Notes: generated by a model not told the origin, from the sequence alone. Shown: positions 45,107 to 54,843, numbered from the stretch's first letter. The stretch: 64,000 bases of DNA from Pseudocitrobacter cyperus (GCF_039889165.1 NZ_JAYMYY010000001.1:248001-312000); one strand, 5' to 3'. Made by a program: numbers and translations.

Positions 45107-46594
45107 ATGACGCGCAATACTGAAGCAACTGACGATGTCAAAACCTGGACCGGCGGCCCGCTGAACTACAAAGAGGGCTTTTATACCCGGTTACAAACCG
45201 ACGAACTGGCCAAAGGAATCAACGAAGAGGTGGTTCGCGCCATTTCGGCGAAACGCAATGAACCTGAGTGGATGCTGGAGTTCCGCCTGAATGCGTTCCA
45301 TGCCTGGGAGCAGATGAAAGAGCCACACTGGCTCAAGGCAAACTATGCGTCGCTCAATTATCAGGATTACAGCTATTATTCCGCGCCATCCTGCGGTAAC
45401 TGCGATGAGAACTGCGTATCTGAGCCGGGCGCGGTGCAGCAAACAGGCGCTAACGCCTTCCTGACCGATGAAGTGGAAGCCGCGTTTAACCAGCTTGGCG
45501 TACCGGTGCGTGAGGGCAAAGAGGTTGCGGTGGATGCTATCTTCGACTCTGTCTCTGTCGCCACGACCTATCGGGAAAAACTCTCAGAGCAGGGGATCAT
45601 TTTCTGCTCGTTTGGCGAAGCGATCCACGATCATCCGGAACTGGTTAAACAGTATCTGGGGACGGTGGTGCCCTCCAACGATAACTTTTTCGCGGCGTTG
45701 AACGCGGCGGTCGCCTCTGACGGCACCTTTATCTACATTCCGAAAGGGGTGCGTTGCCCGATGGAGTTGTCGACCTATTTCCGTATCAATGCGGAAAAAA
45801 CCGGTCAGTTTGAACGCACGATCCTGGTGGCGGATGAAGGCAGCTATGTCAGCTACATCGAAGGCTGTTCCGCACCGGTGCGCGACAGCTATCAGCTTCA
45901 TGCCGCAGTGGTTGAGGTTATTATCCACAAAGATGCGGAAGTAAAATATTCCACGGTACAAAACTGGTTCCCAGGTGATAACAACACCGGCGGCATACTG
46001 AATTTCGTCACCAAACGCGCGTTGTGCGAAGGCGAAAACAGCAAAATGTCATGGACTCAGTCGGAAACCGGTTCAGCCATCACCTGGAAATACCCAAGCT
46101 GTATTCTGCGCGGTGATAACTCGATTGGTGAGTTCTTCTCGGTTGCACTGACCAGCGGCCATCAGCAGGCGGATACGGGCACCAAAATGATCCATATCGG
46201 CAAAAACACCAAATCGACCATTATCTCGAAAGGCATCTCTGCAGGGCAAAGCCAGAACAGCTATCGCGGATTGGTGAAAATCATGCCGACTGCGACGAAT
46301 GCCCGCAACTACACCCAGTGCGACTCTATGCTGATTGGCCCCGACTGCGGCGCGCATACTTTCCCGTATGTCGAGTGCCGCAACAACAGCGCCCAACTGG
46401 AGCATGAAGCGACAACCTCGCGCATTGGCGAAGATCAGTTGTTCTACTGCCTGCAACGCGGGATCAGCGAAGACGATGCCATCTCAATGATCGTCAATGG
46501 CTTCTGTAAGGACGTCTTCTCCGAGCTACCTCTGGAGTTTGCCGTGGAAGCGCAAAAACTGCTGGCGATAAGCCTCGAACACAGCGTCGGATAA
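45107..46594 (+). CDS. sufB: Fe-S scaffold protein SufB
   Basis: 495 residues, the E. coli length, from the ATG at 45107 (MTRNTEATDDVKTW); the frame extends back into sufA. Beta-helix scaffold of the SufBC2D complex. The cysteine that accepts sulfur from SufE (in TQCDSM) and the C-terminal GEDQLFYCLQRGISE helix region are preserved. Confidence 0.97.
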   Translation: MTRNTEATDDVKTWTGGPLNYKEGFYTRLQTDELAKGINEEVVRAISAKRNEPEWMLEFRLNAFHAWEQMKEPHWLKANYASLNYQDYSYYSAPSCGNCDENCVSEPGAVQQTGANAFLTDEVEAAFNQLGVPVREGKEVAVDAIFDSVSVATTYREKLSEQGIIFCSFGEAIHDHPELVKQYLGTVVPSNDNFFAALNAAVASDGTFIYIPKGVRCPMELSTYFRINAEKTGQFERTILVADEGSYVSYIEGCSAPVRDSYQLHAAVVEVIIHKDAEVKYSTVQNWFPGDNNTGGILNFVTKRALCEGENSKMSWTQSETGSAITWKYPSCILRGDNSIGEFFSVALTSGHQQADTGTKMIHIGKNTKSTIISKGISAGQSQNSYRGLVKIMPTATNARNYTQCDSMLIGPDCGAHTFPYVECRNNSAQLEHEATTSRIGEDQLFYCLQRGISEDDAISMIVNGFCKDVFSELPLEFAVEAQKLLAISLEHSVG

Positions 46595-46610
46595 GCGTTA
46601 AGGGAACACT

Positions 46611-47357
46611 ATGTTAAGTATTAAAGATTTGCAGGTTGCAGTTGAAGAGAAAGCGATCCTGCGCGGTTTGAGCCTTGATGTTAAGCCTGGCGAAGTACAT
46701 GCCATTATGGGGCCGAACGGTTCAGGGAAAAGCACGCTCTCGGCGACCCTTGCCGGACGCGAAGATTACGAAGTCACCGGCGGCGCGGTAACGTTTAAGG
46801 GCAAAGATCTCCTTGAACTTTCGCCGGAAGACCGGGCGGGAGAAGGTATTTTCATGGCCTTCCAGTATCCGGTGGAGATCCCAGGCGTCAGTAACCAGTT
46901 TTTCCTGCAAACGGCGCTCAATGCCGTGCGTAAATATCGGGGCCAGGAAGCGCTGGATCGCTTCGACTTTCAGGATCTGATGGAAGAGAAAATCAATCTG
47001 CTGAAGATGCCGCAGGATCTGCTGACCCGCTCGGTAAACGTCGGTTTCTCCGGCGGTGAGAAAAAGCGCAATGATATTCTGCAAATGGCGGTGCTGGAGC
47101 CGGAACTGTGTATCCTCGATGAAACAGATTCCGGGCTGGATATCGATGCCCTGAAGATTGTCGCTGATGGCGTAAACTCGCTGCGCGACGGTAAGCGATC
47201 GTTCATTATCGTCACCCACTACCAGCGCATTCTCGACTACATCAAACCGGATGTGGTGCATGTTCTTTACCAGGGGCGGATCGTGAAATCCGGAGACTTC
47301 ACCCTGGTGAAACAACTGGAGGAGCAGGGCTATGGCTGGCTTACCGAACAGCAGTAA
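46611..47357 (+). CDS. sufC: SufBCD ATPase SufC
   Basis: 248 residues, ABC-type ATPase without a membrane partner. Walker A GPNGSGKST, signature FSGGEKKR, Walker B CILDETDSGLD and switch His in VTHYQR. ATP binding rearranges SufB-SufD during cluster assembly. Its 3' end overlaps sufD by 26 bp. Confidence 0.97.
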   Translation: MLSIKDLQVAVEEKAILRGLSLDVKPGEVHAIMGPNGSGKSTLSATLAGREDYEVTGGAVTFKGKDLLELSPEDRAGEGIFMAFQYPVEIPGVSNQFFLQTALNAVRKYRGQEALDRFDFQDLMEEKINLLKMPQDLLTRSVNVGFSGGEKKRNDILQMAVLEPELCILDETDSGLDIDALKIVADGVNSLRDGKRSFIIVTHYQRILDYIKPDVVHVLYQGRIVKSGDFTLVKQLEEQGYGWLTEQQ

Positions 47358-48606
47358 CGCACTGCAACAGTGGCATCATCTGTTCGAGGCGCAGGGCGGG
47401 ACGCGTTCGCCGCAGGCGCGTGAGCATCTGCAACAGGTGCTGCGCTTAGGATTGCCGACGCGTAAAGATGAAGACTGGAAATACACCGCGCTGGACGGTT
47501 TGCTCAACAGTCAGTTTGTTGCGCCGGTGGCGACGACGCTTGACGATATCGTCCCGGATTCGCTGGCATTGACGCTGGACGCCTGGCGACTGGTGTTCGT
47601 CGATGGCCAGTTTGCGCCGGGGTTGAGTGACCCGCTTGAAGAGAGCGGCTTTAACGTCACGGTTAACAACCTGCGGGAAGGATTACCTGCCGCCATCAAC
47701 AGCGAGATATTTCTGCATCTGACGGAAAGCCTGGCATCGACGGTAACGCATATTCACGTAGCGCGTAATCAGCGCCCGGCGAAACCCTTGCTGCTGATGC
47801 ATATCACGCGCGGCCTGGCGAGCGATGAAATGAATACTGCGCACTATCGCCACCATATTCAGCTTGCGACGGGAGCGGAAGCGACGGTTATCGAACACTA
47901 CGTCAGCCTCAATGAACAGCGTCACTTTACCGGGGCACGTTTCTCGATGGACGTTGCCGACAATGCCCATTTGCACCACCTGAAAATGGGGTTTGAAAAC
48001 CCGCAGAGCTACCACTTCGCTCATAATGACATTCGTCTGGGACAGGATGCGAGCGCTCATAGCAGCAGCTTCCTGCTGGGGGCCGCCGTCACGCGCCATC
48101 ACACCAGCACTCAGCTTAATGGGGAAAACAGCACCCTGCGCATCAATAGCCTGGCGATGCCGGTGAAAGCTGAAGTGTGCGACAGCCGCACCTGGCTTGA
48201 ACACAACAAAGGCTATTGCAACAGCCGTCAGTTGCATAAAACTATCGTCAACGATAAAGGTCGCGCCGTGTTTAACGGCCTGATTAACGTCGCCAAACAC
48301 GCAATTAAAACCGACGGGCAGATGACGAACAACAATCTGCTGCTTGGCCGACTGGCGGAAGCCGATACCAAACCGCAACTGGAAATCTATGCTGATGATG
48401 TGAAATGCAGCCACGGCGCGACGGTGGGGCGTATTGACGATGAGCAACTCTTCTATCTGCGATCGCGCGGAATAAGCGAACAGGATGCGCGCAAGATAAT
48501 CATTTACGCTTTTGCCGCTGAGCTGACGGAAGCGATCCCTAATGAGGCGCTAAAACAGCAGATCCTGGCGCGTATCGGCCAGCGTTTGCCAGGAGGTGCA
48601 CAATGA
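47332..48606 (+). CDS. sufD: Fe-S assembly protein SufD
   Basis: 424 residues (E. coli 423), paralogue of SufB, forming the SufB-SufD heterodimer. Conserved C-terminal ISEQDARKIIIYAFAAEL contacts SufC, and HGATVGRIDDEQLFYLRSRGIS carries the His used in iron binding. The start lies inside sufC and the stop overlaps sufS (ATGA), so translation is coupled on both sides. Confidence 0.96.
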   Translation: MAGLPNSSNALQQWHHLFEAQGGTRSPQAREHLQQVLRLGLPTRKDEDWKYTALDGLLNSQFVAPVATTLDDIVPDSLALTLDAWRLVFVDGQFAPGLSDPLEESGFNVTVNNLREGLPAAINSEIFLHLTESLASTVTHIHVARNQRPAKPLLLMHITRGLASDEMNTAHYRHHIQLATGAEATVIEHYVSLNEQRHFTGARFSMDVADNAHLHHLKMGFENPQSYHFAHNDIRLGQDASAHSSSFLLGAAVTRHHTSTQLNGENSTLRINSLAMPVKAEVCDSRTWLEHNKGYCNSRQLHKTIVNDKGRAVFNGLINVAKHAIKTDGQMTNNNLLLGRLAEADTKPQLEIYADDVKCSHGATVGRIDDEQLFYLRSRGISEQDARKIIIYAFAAELTEAIPNEALKQQILARIGQRLPGGAQ

Positions 48607-49823
48607 CGTTTTCCGTACAACAGGTTCGCGCCGATTTCCCGGTATTGAGTCGGGAAGTGAATGGACAGCCGCTGGCTTACCTTGATTCTGCCGCCAGCGC
48701 GCAAAAACCAGAACAGGTGATCCGCGCCGAAGCGGAATTTTATCGCCACGGCTATGCGGCGGTACATCGGGGGATCCACACCCTTAGCGCCGAAGCGACC
48801 CAGAGAATGGAAGAGGTGCGCCAGAAAGCCGCGAACTTCCTCAATGCGCGTTCCGCTGAAGAACTGATCTTTGTGCGCGGTACCACCGAGGCTATCAACC
48901 TTGTTGCCAATAGCTGGGGGCAGGAGAACGTTCGGGCGGGCGATAACATCATCATCACCGCCATGGAGCACCACGCGAATATTGTTCCATGGCAGATGCT
49001 CTGCGCCCGGGTCGGCGCAGAGCTGCGGGTGATCCCGCTTAATCAGGACGGCACGTTGCAGATGGAAAAGGTCGCGCCGCTGTTTGATGAACGCACGAGG
49101 CTCCTGGCGGTGACTCAGGTTTCTAACGTGCTGGGAACCGAAAACCCGGTTGCGGCATTGATTGCGCAAGCGCATCAGCACGGGGCGAAAGTGCTGGTGG
49201 ACGGTGCGCAGGCGGTGATGCATCACCCGGTCGATGTGCAGGCGCTGGATTGCGATTTCTATGCCTTCTCAGGCCATAAGCTTTATGGCCCTACCGGTAT
49301 CGGCGTGCTGTATGTGAAAGAGGATATCCTGCAGGCGATGCCGCCCTGGGAAGGTGGCGGCTCGATGATTGCCACCGTCAGCCTGACGGAAGGCACCACC
49401 TGGGCGAAAGCGCCGTGGCGGTTCGAAGCGGGCACGCCGAATACGGGCGGTATTATCGGACTCGGCGCAGCGTTTGATTACCTCAATGGGTTGGGGCTTG
49501 CGGCGATTGGCGAGTATGAACAAACGCTGATGCGCTACGCACTCGATGCGCTGGCTGATGTTCCCGATCTTCATCTTTATGGCCCGTCGGACAGGCTGGG
49601 TGTTATCGCTTTTAATCTGGGGACGCATCACGCCTATGACGTCGGCAGTTTTCTCGACAACTACGGCATTGCCGTTCGCACCGGGCACCATTGCGCGATG
49701 CCGCTGATGGCTTTCTATCAGGTTCCGGCGATGTGCCGGGCGTCGCTGGCGATGTACAACACCTTTGAAGAGATCGACCGCCTGGTGACGGGGCTGCGGC
49801 GTATTCATCACTTATTGGGATAA
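48603..49823 (+). CDS. sufS: Cysteine desulfurase SufS
   Basis: 406 residues, the E. coli length. PLP enzyme that removes sulfur from cysteine; the PLP Lys is in FSGHKLYGPTG and the persulfide Cys in RTGHHCAMPLM. Works with SufE. Confidence 0.97.
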   Translation: MTFSVQQVRADFPVLSREVNGQPLAYLDSAASAQKPEQVIRAEAEFYRHGYAAVHRGIHTLSAEATQRMEEVRQKAANFLNARSAEELIFVRGTTEAINLVANSWGQENVRAGDNIIITAMEHHANIVPWQMLCARVGAELRVIPLNQDGTLQMEKVAPLFDERTRLLAVTQVSNVLGTENPVAALIAQAHQHGAKVLVDGAQAVMHHPVDVQALDCDFYAFSGHKLYGPTGIGVLYVKEDILQAMPPWEGGGSMIATVSLTEGTTWAKAPWRFEAGTPNTGGIIGLGAAFDYLNGLGLAAIGEYEQTLMRYALDALADVPDLHLYGPSDRLGVIAFNLGTHHAYDVGSFLDNYGIAVRTGHHCAMPLMAFYQVPAMCRASLAMYNTFEEIDRLVTGLRRIHHLLG

Positions 49824-49835
49824 CAGGGAGGAACA

Positions 49836-50252
49836 ATGGCTGCTTTACCGGATAAAGAGAAGCTGCTGCGCAACTTTGGCCGCTGCGCCAACTGGGAAGA
49901 GAAGTATCTCTATATCATCGAACTTGGCCAGCGACTCGCGCCGTTAAGCGCTGAGGCGCATAGCCCGGAGAATATTATTCAGGGCTGCCAGAGCCAGGTG
50001 TGGATTGTGGTTTCTCGTAATGCTGACGGCGCGGTCGAATTACAGGGCGATAGCGATGCCGCAATCGTAAAAGGGTTGATTGCCGTCGTTTTCATCCTCT
50101 ATGACAAAATGACGCCGGAAGATATTCTCGCCTTTGATGTCCGCCCGTGGTTTAGCCAGATGGCGCTCACGCAACACCTCACGCCCTCGCGCTCGCAGGG
50201 GCTGGAAGCCATGATTCGCGCGATACGCGCGCAAGTGGCTAACTTCAGCTAA
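49836..50252 (+). CDS. sufE: Sulfur acceptor SufE
   Basis: 138 residues. Cys51 in IQGCQSQVW takes sulfur from SufS and passes it to SufB. Last gene of the suf operon; CAGGGAGGAAC precedes the ATG. Confidence 0.97.
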   Translation: MAALPDKEKLLRNFGRCANWEEKYLYIIELGQRLAPLSAEAHSPENIIQGCQSQVWIVVSRNADGAVELQGDSDAAIVKGLIAVVFILYDKMTPEDILAFDVRPWFSQMALTQHLTPSRSQGLEAMIRAIRAQVANFS

Positions 50253-50355
50253 TATAATATAGACAGCTTTCATACAGTTACGCGAGGCAGGAAGCGCCTC
50301 GCTGGCCGTTCTGCTTTCTGGCGGTTTGTCAGTGAATGTGAATAAGGAATCCCAT

Positions 50356-51372
50356 ATGAAGCGCGCGTCTCTTATTACTCTTAGCATTTTGGCTGCCCTC
50401 AGCGCTGTGCATAGCGCCTGGGCCGTTGATTATCCGCTGCCTCCTGCCAATAGTCGTCTGATTGGCCAGAACCAAACCTATACGGTTCAGGAGGGCGATC
50501 GTAACTTGCAGGCCATCGCGCGACGTTTCGACACGGCGGCGATGTTGCTCATCGAGGCCAACAACACGATGGCGCCTGTGCCAAAACCGGGAACGGTTGT
50601 GACCATCCCTTCGCAGATGCTGCTACCGGATGCTCCGCGTGAAGGCATCATTGTCAATCTGGCGGAGCTGCGGCTCTATTATTTCCCGCCGGGAGAAAAC
50701 CAGGTGCAGGTTTATCCCATAGGGATTGGGCTACAGGGACTCGAAACGCCGGAAATGACGACCCGGGTAGGGCAAAAGATCCCCAATCCAACCTGGACGC
50801 CACCTGCGGGGATTCGCGCCCGCTCTGCGGCGAAAGGGATAAATCTCCCTGCGGTTGTGCCCGCCGGGCCGAATAATCCGTTAGGGCGCTATGCGCTGCG
50901 TCTTGCTTACGGCAACGGCGAATACCTGATTCACGGCACCAGCGCGCCGGATAGCGTGGGGCTGCGCGTAAGTTCAGGCTGTATTCGCATGAACGCGCCG
51001 GACATTAAAGCGCTGTTCAGTCAGGTTCGTAGTGGGACGCCGGTGAGGGTGATTAATGAGCCGGTGAAGTATTCGGTTGAGCCAAATGGCATGCGTTATG
51101 TCGAGGTTCATCGTCCGCTCTCGCAGAACCCGGAGCAGGATACGCAGAATCTGAGCTTCACGCTCTCGTCCGATTTTACGCAATTTTCTCAGCACACTGA
51201 TGTGAGCAAGGAGCAGCTCCAGAAAGCGTTGACGCGTCGGGCGGGGTATCCGGTCGCCGTGAGTGCTGAAAAAGGCACAGCACGCGCGACAGAGCCGTCA
51301 TTATCGATGCAGAGTGATAAGCGTGGTGATGTCGTTGCAGAAGGGGGCGTGTCAGGAACGGTAACGCAATAG
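50356..51372 (+). CDS. ldtE: L,D-transpeptidase LdtE
   Basis: 338 residues (E. coli YnhG 334). Signal peptide cleaved near SAWA-VD, a LysM domain (about 38-85, YTVQEGDRNLQAIARRF), then a YkuD catalytic domain (about 97-230) with HGTSAPDSVGLRVSSGCIRM, containing the active Cys. Makes 3-3 (mDAP-mDAP) crosslinks in peptidoglycan. The ATG at 50356 gives a proper signal peptide; the frame's earlier start adds a hydrophilic extension. The C-terminal tail after about 270 is Ser/Thr-rich. Confidence 0.96.
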   Translation: MKRASLITLSILAALSAVHSAWAVDYPLPPANSRLIGQNQTYTVQEGDRNLQAIARRFDTAAMLLIEANNTMAPVPKPGTVVTIPSQMLLPDAPREGIIVNLAELRLYYFPPGENQVQVYPIGIGLQGLETPEMTTRVGQKIPNPTWTPPAGIRARSAAKGINLPAVVPAGPNNPLGRYALRLAYGNGEYLIHGTSAPDSVGLRVSSGCIRMNAPDIKALFSQVRSGTPVRVINEPVKYSVEPNGMRYVEVHRPLSQNPEQDTQNLSFTLSSDFTQFSQHTDVSKEQLQKALTRRAGYPVAVSAEKGTARATEPSLSMQSDKRGDVVAEGGVSGTVTQ

Positions 51373-51395
51373 CGGGAGATAAATCACAGGCAAAA

Positions 51396-51423
51396 AAAAT
51401 GGCGCACAATGTGCGCCATTTTA
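51396..51423. terminator. Bidirectional terminator between ldtE and lpp
   Basis: ATGGCGCAC, loop AAT, GTGCGCCAT, flanked by A-run and TTTTA: the strong lpp terminator, shared with ldtE. Confidence 0.92.
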
Positions 51424-51435
51424 TTACCAGAACTC

Positions 51436-51672
51436 TTACTTACGGTAAGAGTGAGCCTGGTTGTCCAGACGCTGGTTAGCGCGAGCTGCGTCATCTTTAG
51501 CAGCCTGAACGTCGGAACGGATTGCGTTCACGTCGTTGCTCAGCTGGTCAACTTTAGCGTTCAGAGTCTGAACGTCAGAAGACAGCTGATCGATTTTAGC
51601 ATTGCTGGAGCAACCTGCCAGCAGAGTAGAACCCAGGATTACCGCGCCCAGTACCAGTTTAGTACGATTCAT
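51436..51672 (-). CDS. lpp: Major outer-membrane (Braun) lipoprotein
   Basis: 78 residues. Lipobox LLAGC; the mature chain is a heptad-repeat coiled coil (IDQLSSDVQTLNAKVDQL) ending in YRK, whose final Lys is linked to peptidoglycan. Only one copy here, unlike the tandem lppA/lppB of Salmonella. The C-terminus is NQAHSYRK, where E. coli has NMATKYRK. LdtE-type enzymes next door include relatives that attach Lpp, though LdtE itself is a 3-3 crosslinker. Confidence 0.98.
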   Translation of the reverse strand: MNRTKLVLGAVILGSTLLAGCSSNAKIDQLSSDVQTLNAKVDQLSNDVNAIRSDVQAAKDDAARANQRLDNQAHSYRK

Positions 51673-51701
51673 TATAAATACCCTCTAGATTGAGTTAATC
51701 T

Positions 51702-51745
51702 CCATGTAGCGTTACAAGTATTACACAAACTTTTTTATCTTGAGA
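51702..51745 (-). promoter_or_regulatory. lpp promoter
   Basis: On the minus strand, TAATACT (-10, 51717-51723) follows an AT-rich -35 region, and transcription should begin at GCTACATGG (about 51710), giving the short untranslated leader with GAGGGTATT before the ATG, all as in E. coli lpp. The remainder of the lpp-pykF gap is AT-rich with no gene. Confidence 0.8.
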
Positions 51746-51930
51746 ATATTTTTTTATCCTAAAACCCTTATTTTTGATCGTTCGCTCAAAGAAGCATCGA
51801 CTTTTCCCCTGATGAAAGAAAAATGCTATGAAAACAGTGGAGTTCCATCGGATTCATCTTAGATAACCAGCATTTAAATAGTGAAATCCGATTTGCTTTT
51901 TTATTGAGCATGGTGATTAGAGGTAATAAA

Positions 51931-51954
51931 AAAAGCGCCCCGAAGGGCGCTTTT
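51931..51954. terminator. Terminator after pykF
   Basis: AAAAGCGCCC, loop CGAA, GGGCGCTTTT, with A/T runs both sides; ends pykF transcripts ahead of the lpp promoter. Confidence 0.9.
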
Positions 51955-51984
51955 TATTCGCATCTGAAATAGATCTGTAAATTA

Positions 51985-53397
51985 TTACAGTACGTGTACG
52001 GATGCCGTATTGGTGGTTCCGCTTGGAACCAGTGCGCCGGAAACCATCACGACAACGTCGCCTTTCTGCGCCAGGCCGCTTTCCAGAGCGACTTCTTTAC
52101 CCAGACGATAGAAATCATCAGTAGAAGAGATTTCTTTCACCAGTTGCGGTACAACGCCTTTGCTCAGTACCAGTTGGCGAGCAGTCGTTTCGTTGGTGGT
52201 CAGAGCCAGGATGGTGGCATCCGGGAAGTATTTACGTACTGCGCGAGCGGATTTACCGCCCTGGGTTGCAACCACGATCAGCGGCGCATCCAGTTTTTCA
52301 GCCGTTTCTACCGCACCGCGGCAAACAGCTTCGGTGATACGCAGTTTACGGCTGTCGTTGTTGAACTCCAGACGGCTGGTCATCACGCGGTCGGTACGTT
52401 CGCAGATGGTCGCCATGATGGTCACAGCTTCCAGCGGGTATTTACCCTTAGCGGATTCGCCGGACAGCATGACAGCATCGGTACCATCCAGGATGGCGTT
52501 AGCAACGTCGCCCGCTTCTGCGCGAGTAGGGCGCGGGTTTTTGATCATGGAATCCAGCATTTGGGTCGCAGTGATAACGACTTTACGAGCGCGGATACAT
52601 TTTTCGATGATCATTTTCTGCGCGAAGATAACTTCTTCAACCGGGATTTCAACGCCCATGTCGCCACGCGCAACCATGATGCCATCAGAAGCTTCGAGGA
52701 TTTCGTCGAAGTTGTTCAGGCCTTCCTGGTTTTCGATTTTGGAGATGATCTGGATCTTCTCGCCACCGTGTGCTTTCAGGTGCTCACGGATTTCAACAAC
52801 GTCAGAACGTTTACGGATGAAGGACGCCGCCACAAAGTCAACGCCTTGCTCGCAACCGAAGATCAGATCCTGTTTGTCTTTTTCGGCCAGAGCTGGCAGC
52901 GCAATGGAAACGCCCGGCAGGTTAACGCCTTTGTTTTCGCCCAGGTCGCCGTTGTTCAGCACTTTACAGATAACTTTGTTACCTTCGATAGCGGTAACTT
53001 CCATGCCGATCAGACCATCGTCAACCAGAACGGTGTTGCCAACGGACAGGTCGGTGGTGAAACCTTCATAGGTTACTGCAACGATTTCGCTGTTGCCGAC
53101 AACAGATTTGTCAGTGGTGAAGGTGAAAGTCTGGCCTGCTTTCAGAGAGACGTCATTGCCGCCTTCCAGCTTGATGGTACGGATTTCCGGGCCTTTGGTA
53201 TCCAGCAGGATAGCGGCTTTCTGGCCGGTTTTCTTCATCACGTTGCGCAGGTTCTGGATGCGCTGACCGTGTTCAGCATAGTCACCGTGGGAGAAGTTCA
53301 GACGCATAACGTTCATGCCCGCGTCTAGCATTTTGCCTAACATCTCTTCGGATTCGGTTTTCGGACCGATGGTGCAAACAATTTTGGTCTTTTTCAT
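51985..53397 (-). CDS. pykF: Pyruvate kinase I
   Basis: 470 residues, the E. coli length, activated by fructose 1,6-bisphosphate. Converts PEP and ADP to pyruvate and ATP. Signature IISKIENQEG holds the catalytic Lys, VARGDMGVEIP the metal site, TATQMLDSM the substrate loop, and the C-terminal domain holds the effector site. The start MKKTKIVCTIGPKTESEE is at 53397; the ORF's 19-codon extension is leader sequence. Confidence 0.98.
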   Translation of the reverse strand: MKKTKIVCTIGPKTESEEMLGKMLDAGMNVMRLNFSHGDYAEHGQRIQNLRNVMKKTGQKAAILLDTKGPEIRTIKLEGGNDVSLKAGQTFTFTTDKSVVGNSEIVAVTYEGFTTDLSVGNTVLVDDGLIGMEVTAIEGNKVICKVLNNGDLGENKGVNLPGVSIALPALAEKDKQDLIFGCEQGVDFVAASFIRKRSDVVEIREHLKAHGGEKIQIISKIENQEGLNNFDEILEASDGIMVARGDMGVEIPVEEVIFAQKMIIEKCIRARKVVITATQMLDSMIKNPRPTRAEAGDVANAILDGTDAVMLSGESAKGKYPLEAVTIMATICERTDRVMTSRLEFNNDSRKLRITEAVCRGAVETAEKLDAPLIVVATQGGKSARAVRKYFPDATILALTTNETTARQLVLSKGVVPQLVKEISSTDDFYRLGKEVALESGLAQKGDVVVMVSGALVPSGTTNTASVHVL

Positions 53398-53614
53398 GAC
53401 AGTCTTAGTCTTTAAGTTGAGTAAGTTGAGAAGGATATGGGAATCTCGCTCCATAAGCGCACGGCCACGGAGTCAAACCGGTGATACGAAACTTGCAACG
53501 CCACGCCATCATAAGGATAGGTGACATCAAAAAAGCGTGCAGAGGAAAGTGTGCTAGCGATTCAGCAAACTGAAAGATACGATGTTTTTGTCGGTTATTA
53601 ATACAGTTCAATGA

Positions 53615-53630
53615 GCTGAAACCATTCAAG
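53615..53630 (+). promoter_or_regulatory. Cra (FruR) site upstream of pykF
   Basis: GCTGAAACCATTCAAG matches the Cra consensus with one change (CC for CG). About 220 bp upstream of pykF, where Cra represses pykF in E. coli. The 491-bp gap pykF-fumD also holds a hairpin (53774-53796) and is otherwise AT-rich. Confidence 0.72.
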
Positions 53631-53888
53631 AAAGAATCGGCGCGTATTATACGGTGTTGCAGCGAAAAAAGAAAATAAAAACAGCGTTTCAAAAATTAAA
53701 AGACTTGGGTTAACAAAATAAAAACTTTTCCAGTAAGGTATTATAACAACATGAAAATTCTTTTTACCGGGCCAAAGGTCGTAAAGTACGACTTTTGCGT
53801 TTCACGCGTTCGTCATTGATGAATTTGATTTATCGCGGATTTAAATCAATAATATTTTGATTATTAATGGAAAAAGGGAGAGATGACG

Positions 53889-54101
53889 ATGGGAAATCTC
53901 AGCAAAGATGAAGCGATGTACCAGGAGATGTGCCGGGTAGTGGGCAAAGTTGTGCTGGAAATGCGTGATTTAGGCCAGGAGCCGAAACATATTGTGATTG
54001 CGGGCGTTGTGCGCACCGCGCTGGCAAACAGCAAAGTCCAGCGTTCAGAATTAACCCAGCAAGCCATGGAAAAGGTCATTAAGGCGCTTGCAGGGCAGTA
54101 A
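53889..54101 (+). CDS. fumD: Fumarase D
   Basis: 70 residues (E. coli YdhZ/FumD 69), with the invariant centre MCRVVGKVVLEMRDLGQEPKHIVIAGV. Reported in E. coli to have fumarase activity despite its small size. The ATG at 53889 was chosen over one two codons upstream because GGGAGAG would be too close to the latter. It ends four bases before the convergent TetR gene. Confidence 0.93.
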   Translation: MGNLSKDEAMYQEMCRVVGKVVLEMRDLGQEPKHIVIAGVVRTALANSKVQRSELTQQAMEKVIKALAGQ

Positions 54102-54105
54102 TACG

Positions 54106-54744
54106 TCAGGCAATAACAAATCGCAGAACGGCTTTTACTGCAATATCGCTATGATGCGCAATTAAAGCTTCATCATCAATTTCCGGCAGCGGGCCATCGA
54201 GATACAGACTGTTAAAGCTGTAAAAGTTGGAGACCTGATAAAAGCTAAAACTGCTGATGAGGCGATGGACATCACGCGCTTCGATATCCGATTGAAAAAT
54301 ATTCTGCTGCTGGCCACGCTGTAAAATATTTTCAAGCAGGGACAGGGCGCTTTTATTGACCTGCTTAAAGTTGTCCGAGGACAGTAGCCACTTCCCGCGC
54401 TGCATATTCTCCATGCAAATAATTCGCATAAAGTCTGCATGGGTGGCGTGATAGCGCACACTCCATTTTACCAGTTGTACCAGTGCCTCCACCGGGGGGC
54501 AATTTTCCAGCCCAAGCTGCTGTTCCGTTTCGCGAATGCGCGTATAGACGTACTGCAACACGGCCTGGTAAAGCGCCTCTTTGGTTTTAAAGTAATAGAC
54601 CACCATACGCTTGGTGGTCTGCGCCTCTCCGGCAATCTGCTCCATGCGTGCGCCAGCCAGCCCATGCTCTGCAAAAATGGCGATCGCGGCGGTGAAAATC
54701 CTCTCTTTCAGAGAATGCGCTTCATCGTGAACAACGGTGGACAT
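54106..54744 (-). CDS. TetR-family regulator divergent from quiC
   Basis: 212 residues. N-terminal HTH: RIFTAAIAIFAEHGLAGARMEQIAGEAQTTKRMVVYYFKTKEALYQAVL, the TetR signature; the C-terminal ligand domain is unassigned. The start at 54744 has AGGAG 7 bases upstream. It is divergent from quiC over a 126-bp gap with inverted repeats and so probably controls the qui cluster, perhaps relieved by shikimate, dehydroshikimate or protocatechuate. Confidence 0.9.
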   Translation of the reverse strand: MSTVVHDEAHSLKERIFTAAIAIFAEHGLAGARMEQIAGEAQTTKRMVVYYFKTKEALYQAVLQYVYTRIRETEQQLGLENCPPVEALVQLVKWSVRYHATHADFMRIICMENMQRGKWLLSSDNFKQVNKSALSLLENILQRGQQQNIFQSDIEARDVHRLISSFSFYQVSNFYSFNSLYLDGPLPEIDDEALIAHHSDIAVKAVLRFVIA

Positions 54745-54793
54745 AACAACTCCTGTTTTTTCCAAGAACAAAAAATACACGTAATGATCACAA

Positions 54794-54843
54794 TTTGGCA
54801 ACCAAACATGGCAGGAATGAACCAAATGATTCATATTCATTCC
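54794..54843. promoter_or_regulatory. Inverted repeats in the TetR-quiC control region
   Basis: TTTGG-CAA-CCAAA (54794-54806) and GGAATGA-N16-TCATTCC (54814-54843) lie between the divergent genes and are natural operator candidates for the TetR protein. Confidence 0.5.

Noticed and set aside
51994..53328. 444-codon open frame on the plus strand opposite pykF
   Set aside because: Shadow of the highly biased pykF codons; Phe/Asn/Gln/His-rich composition with no recognisable domain.
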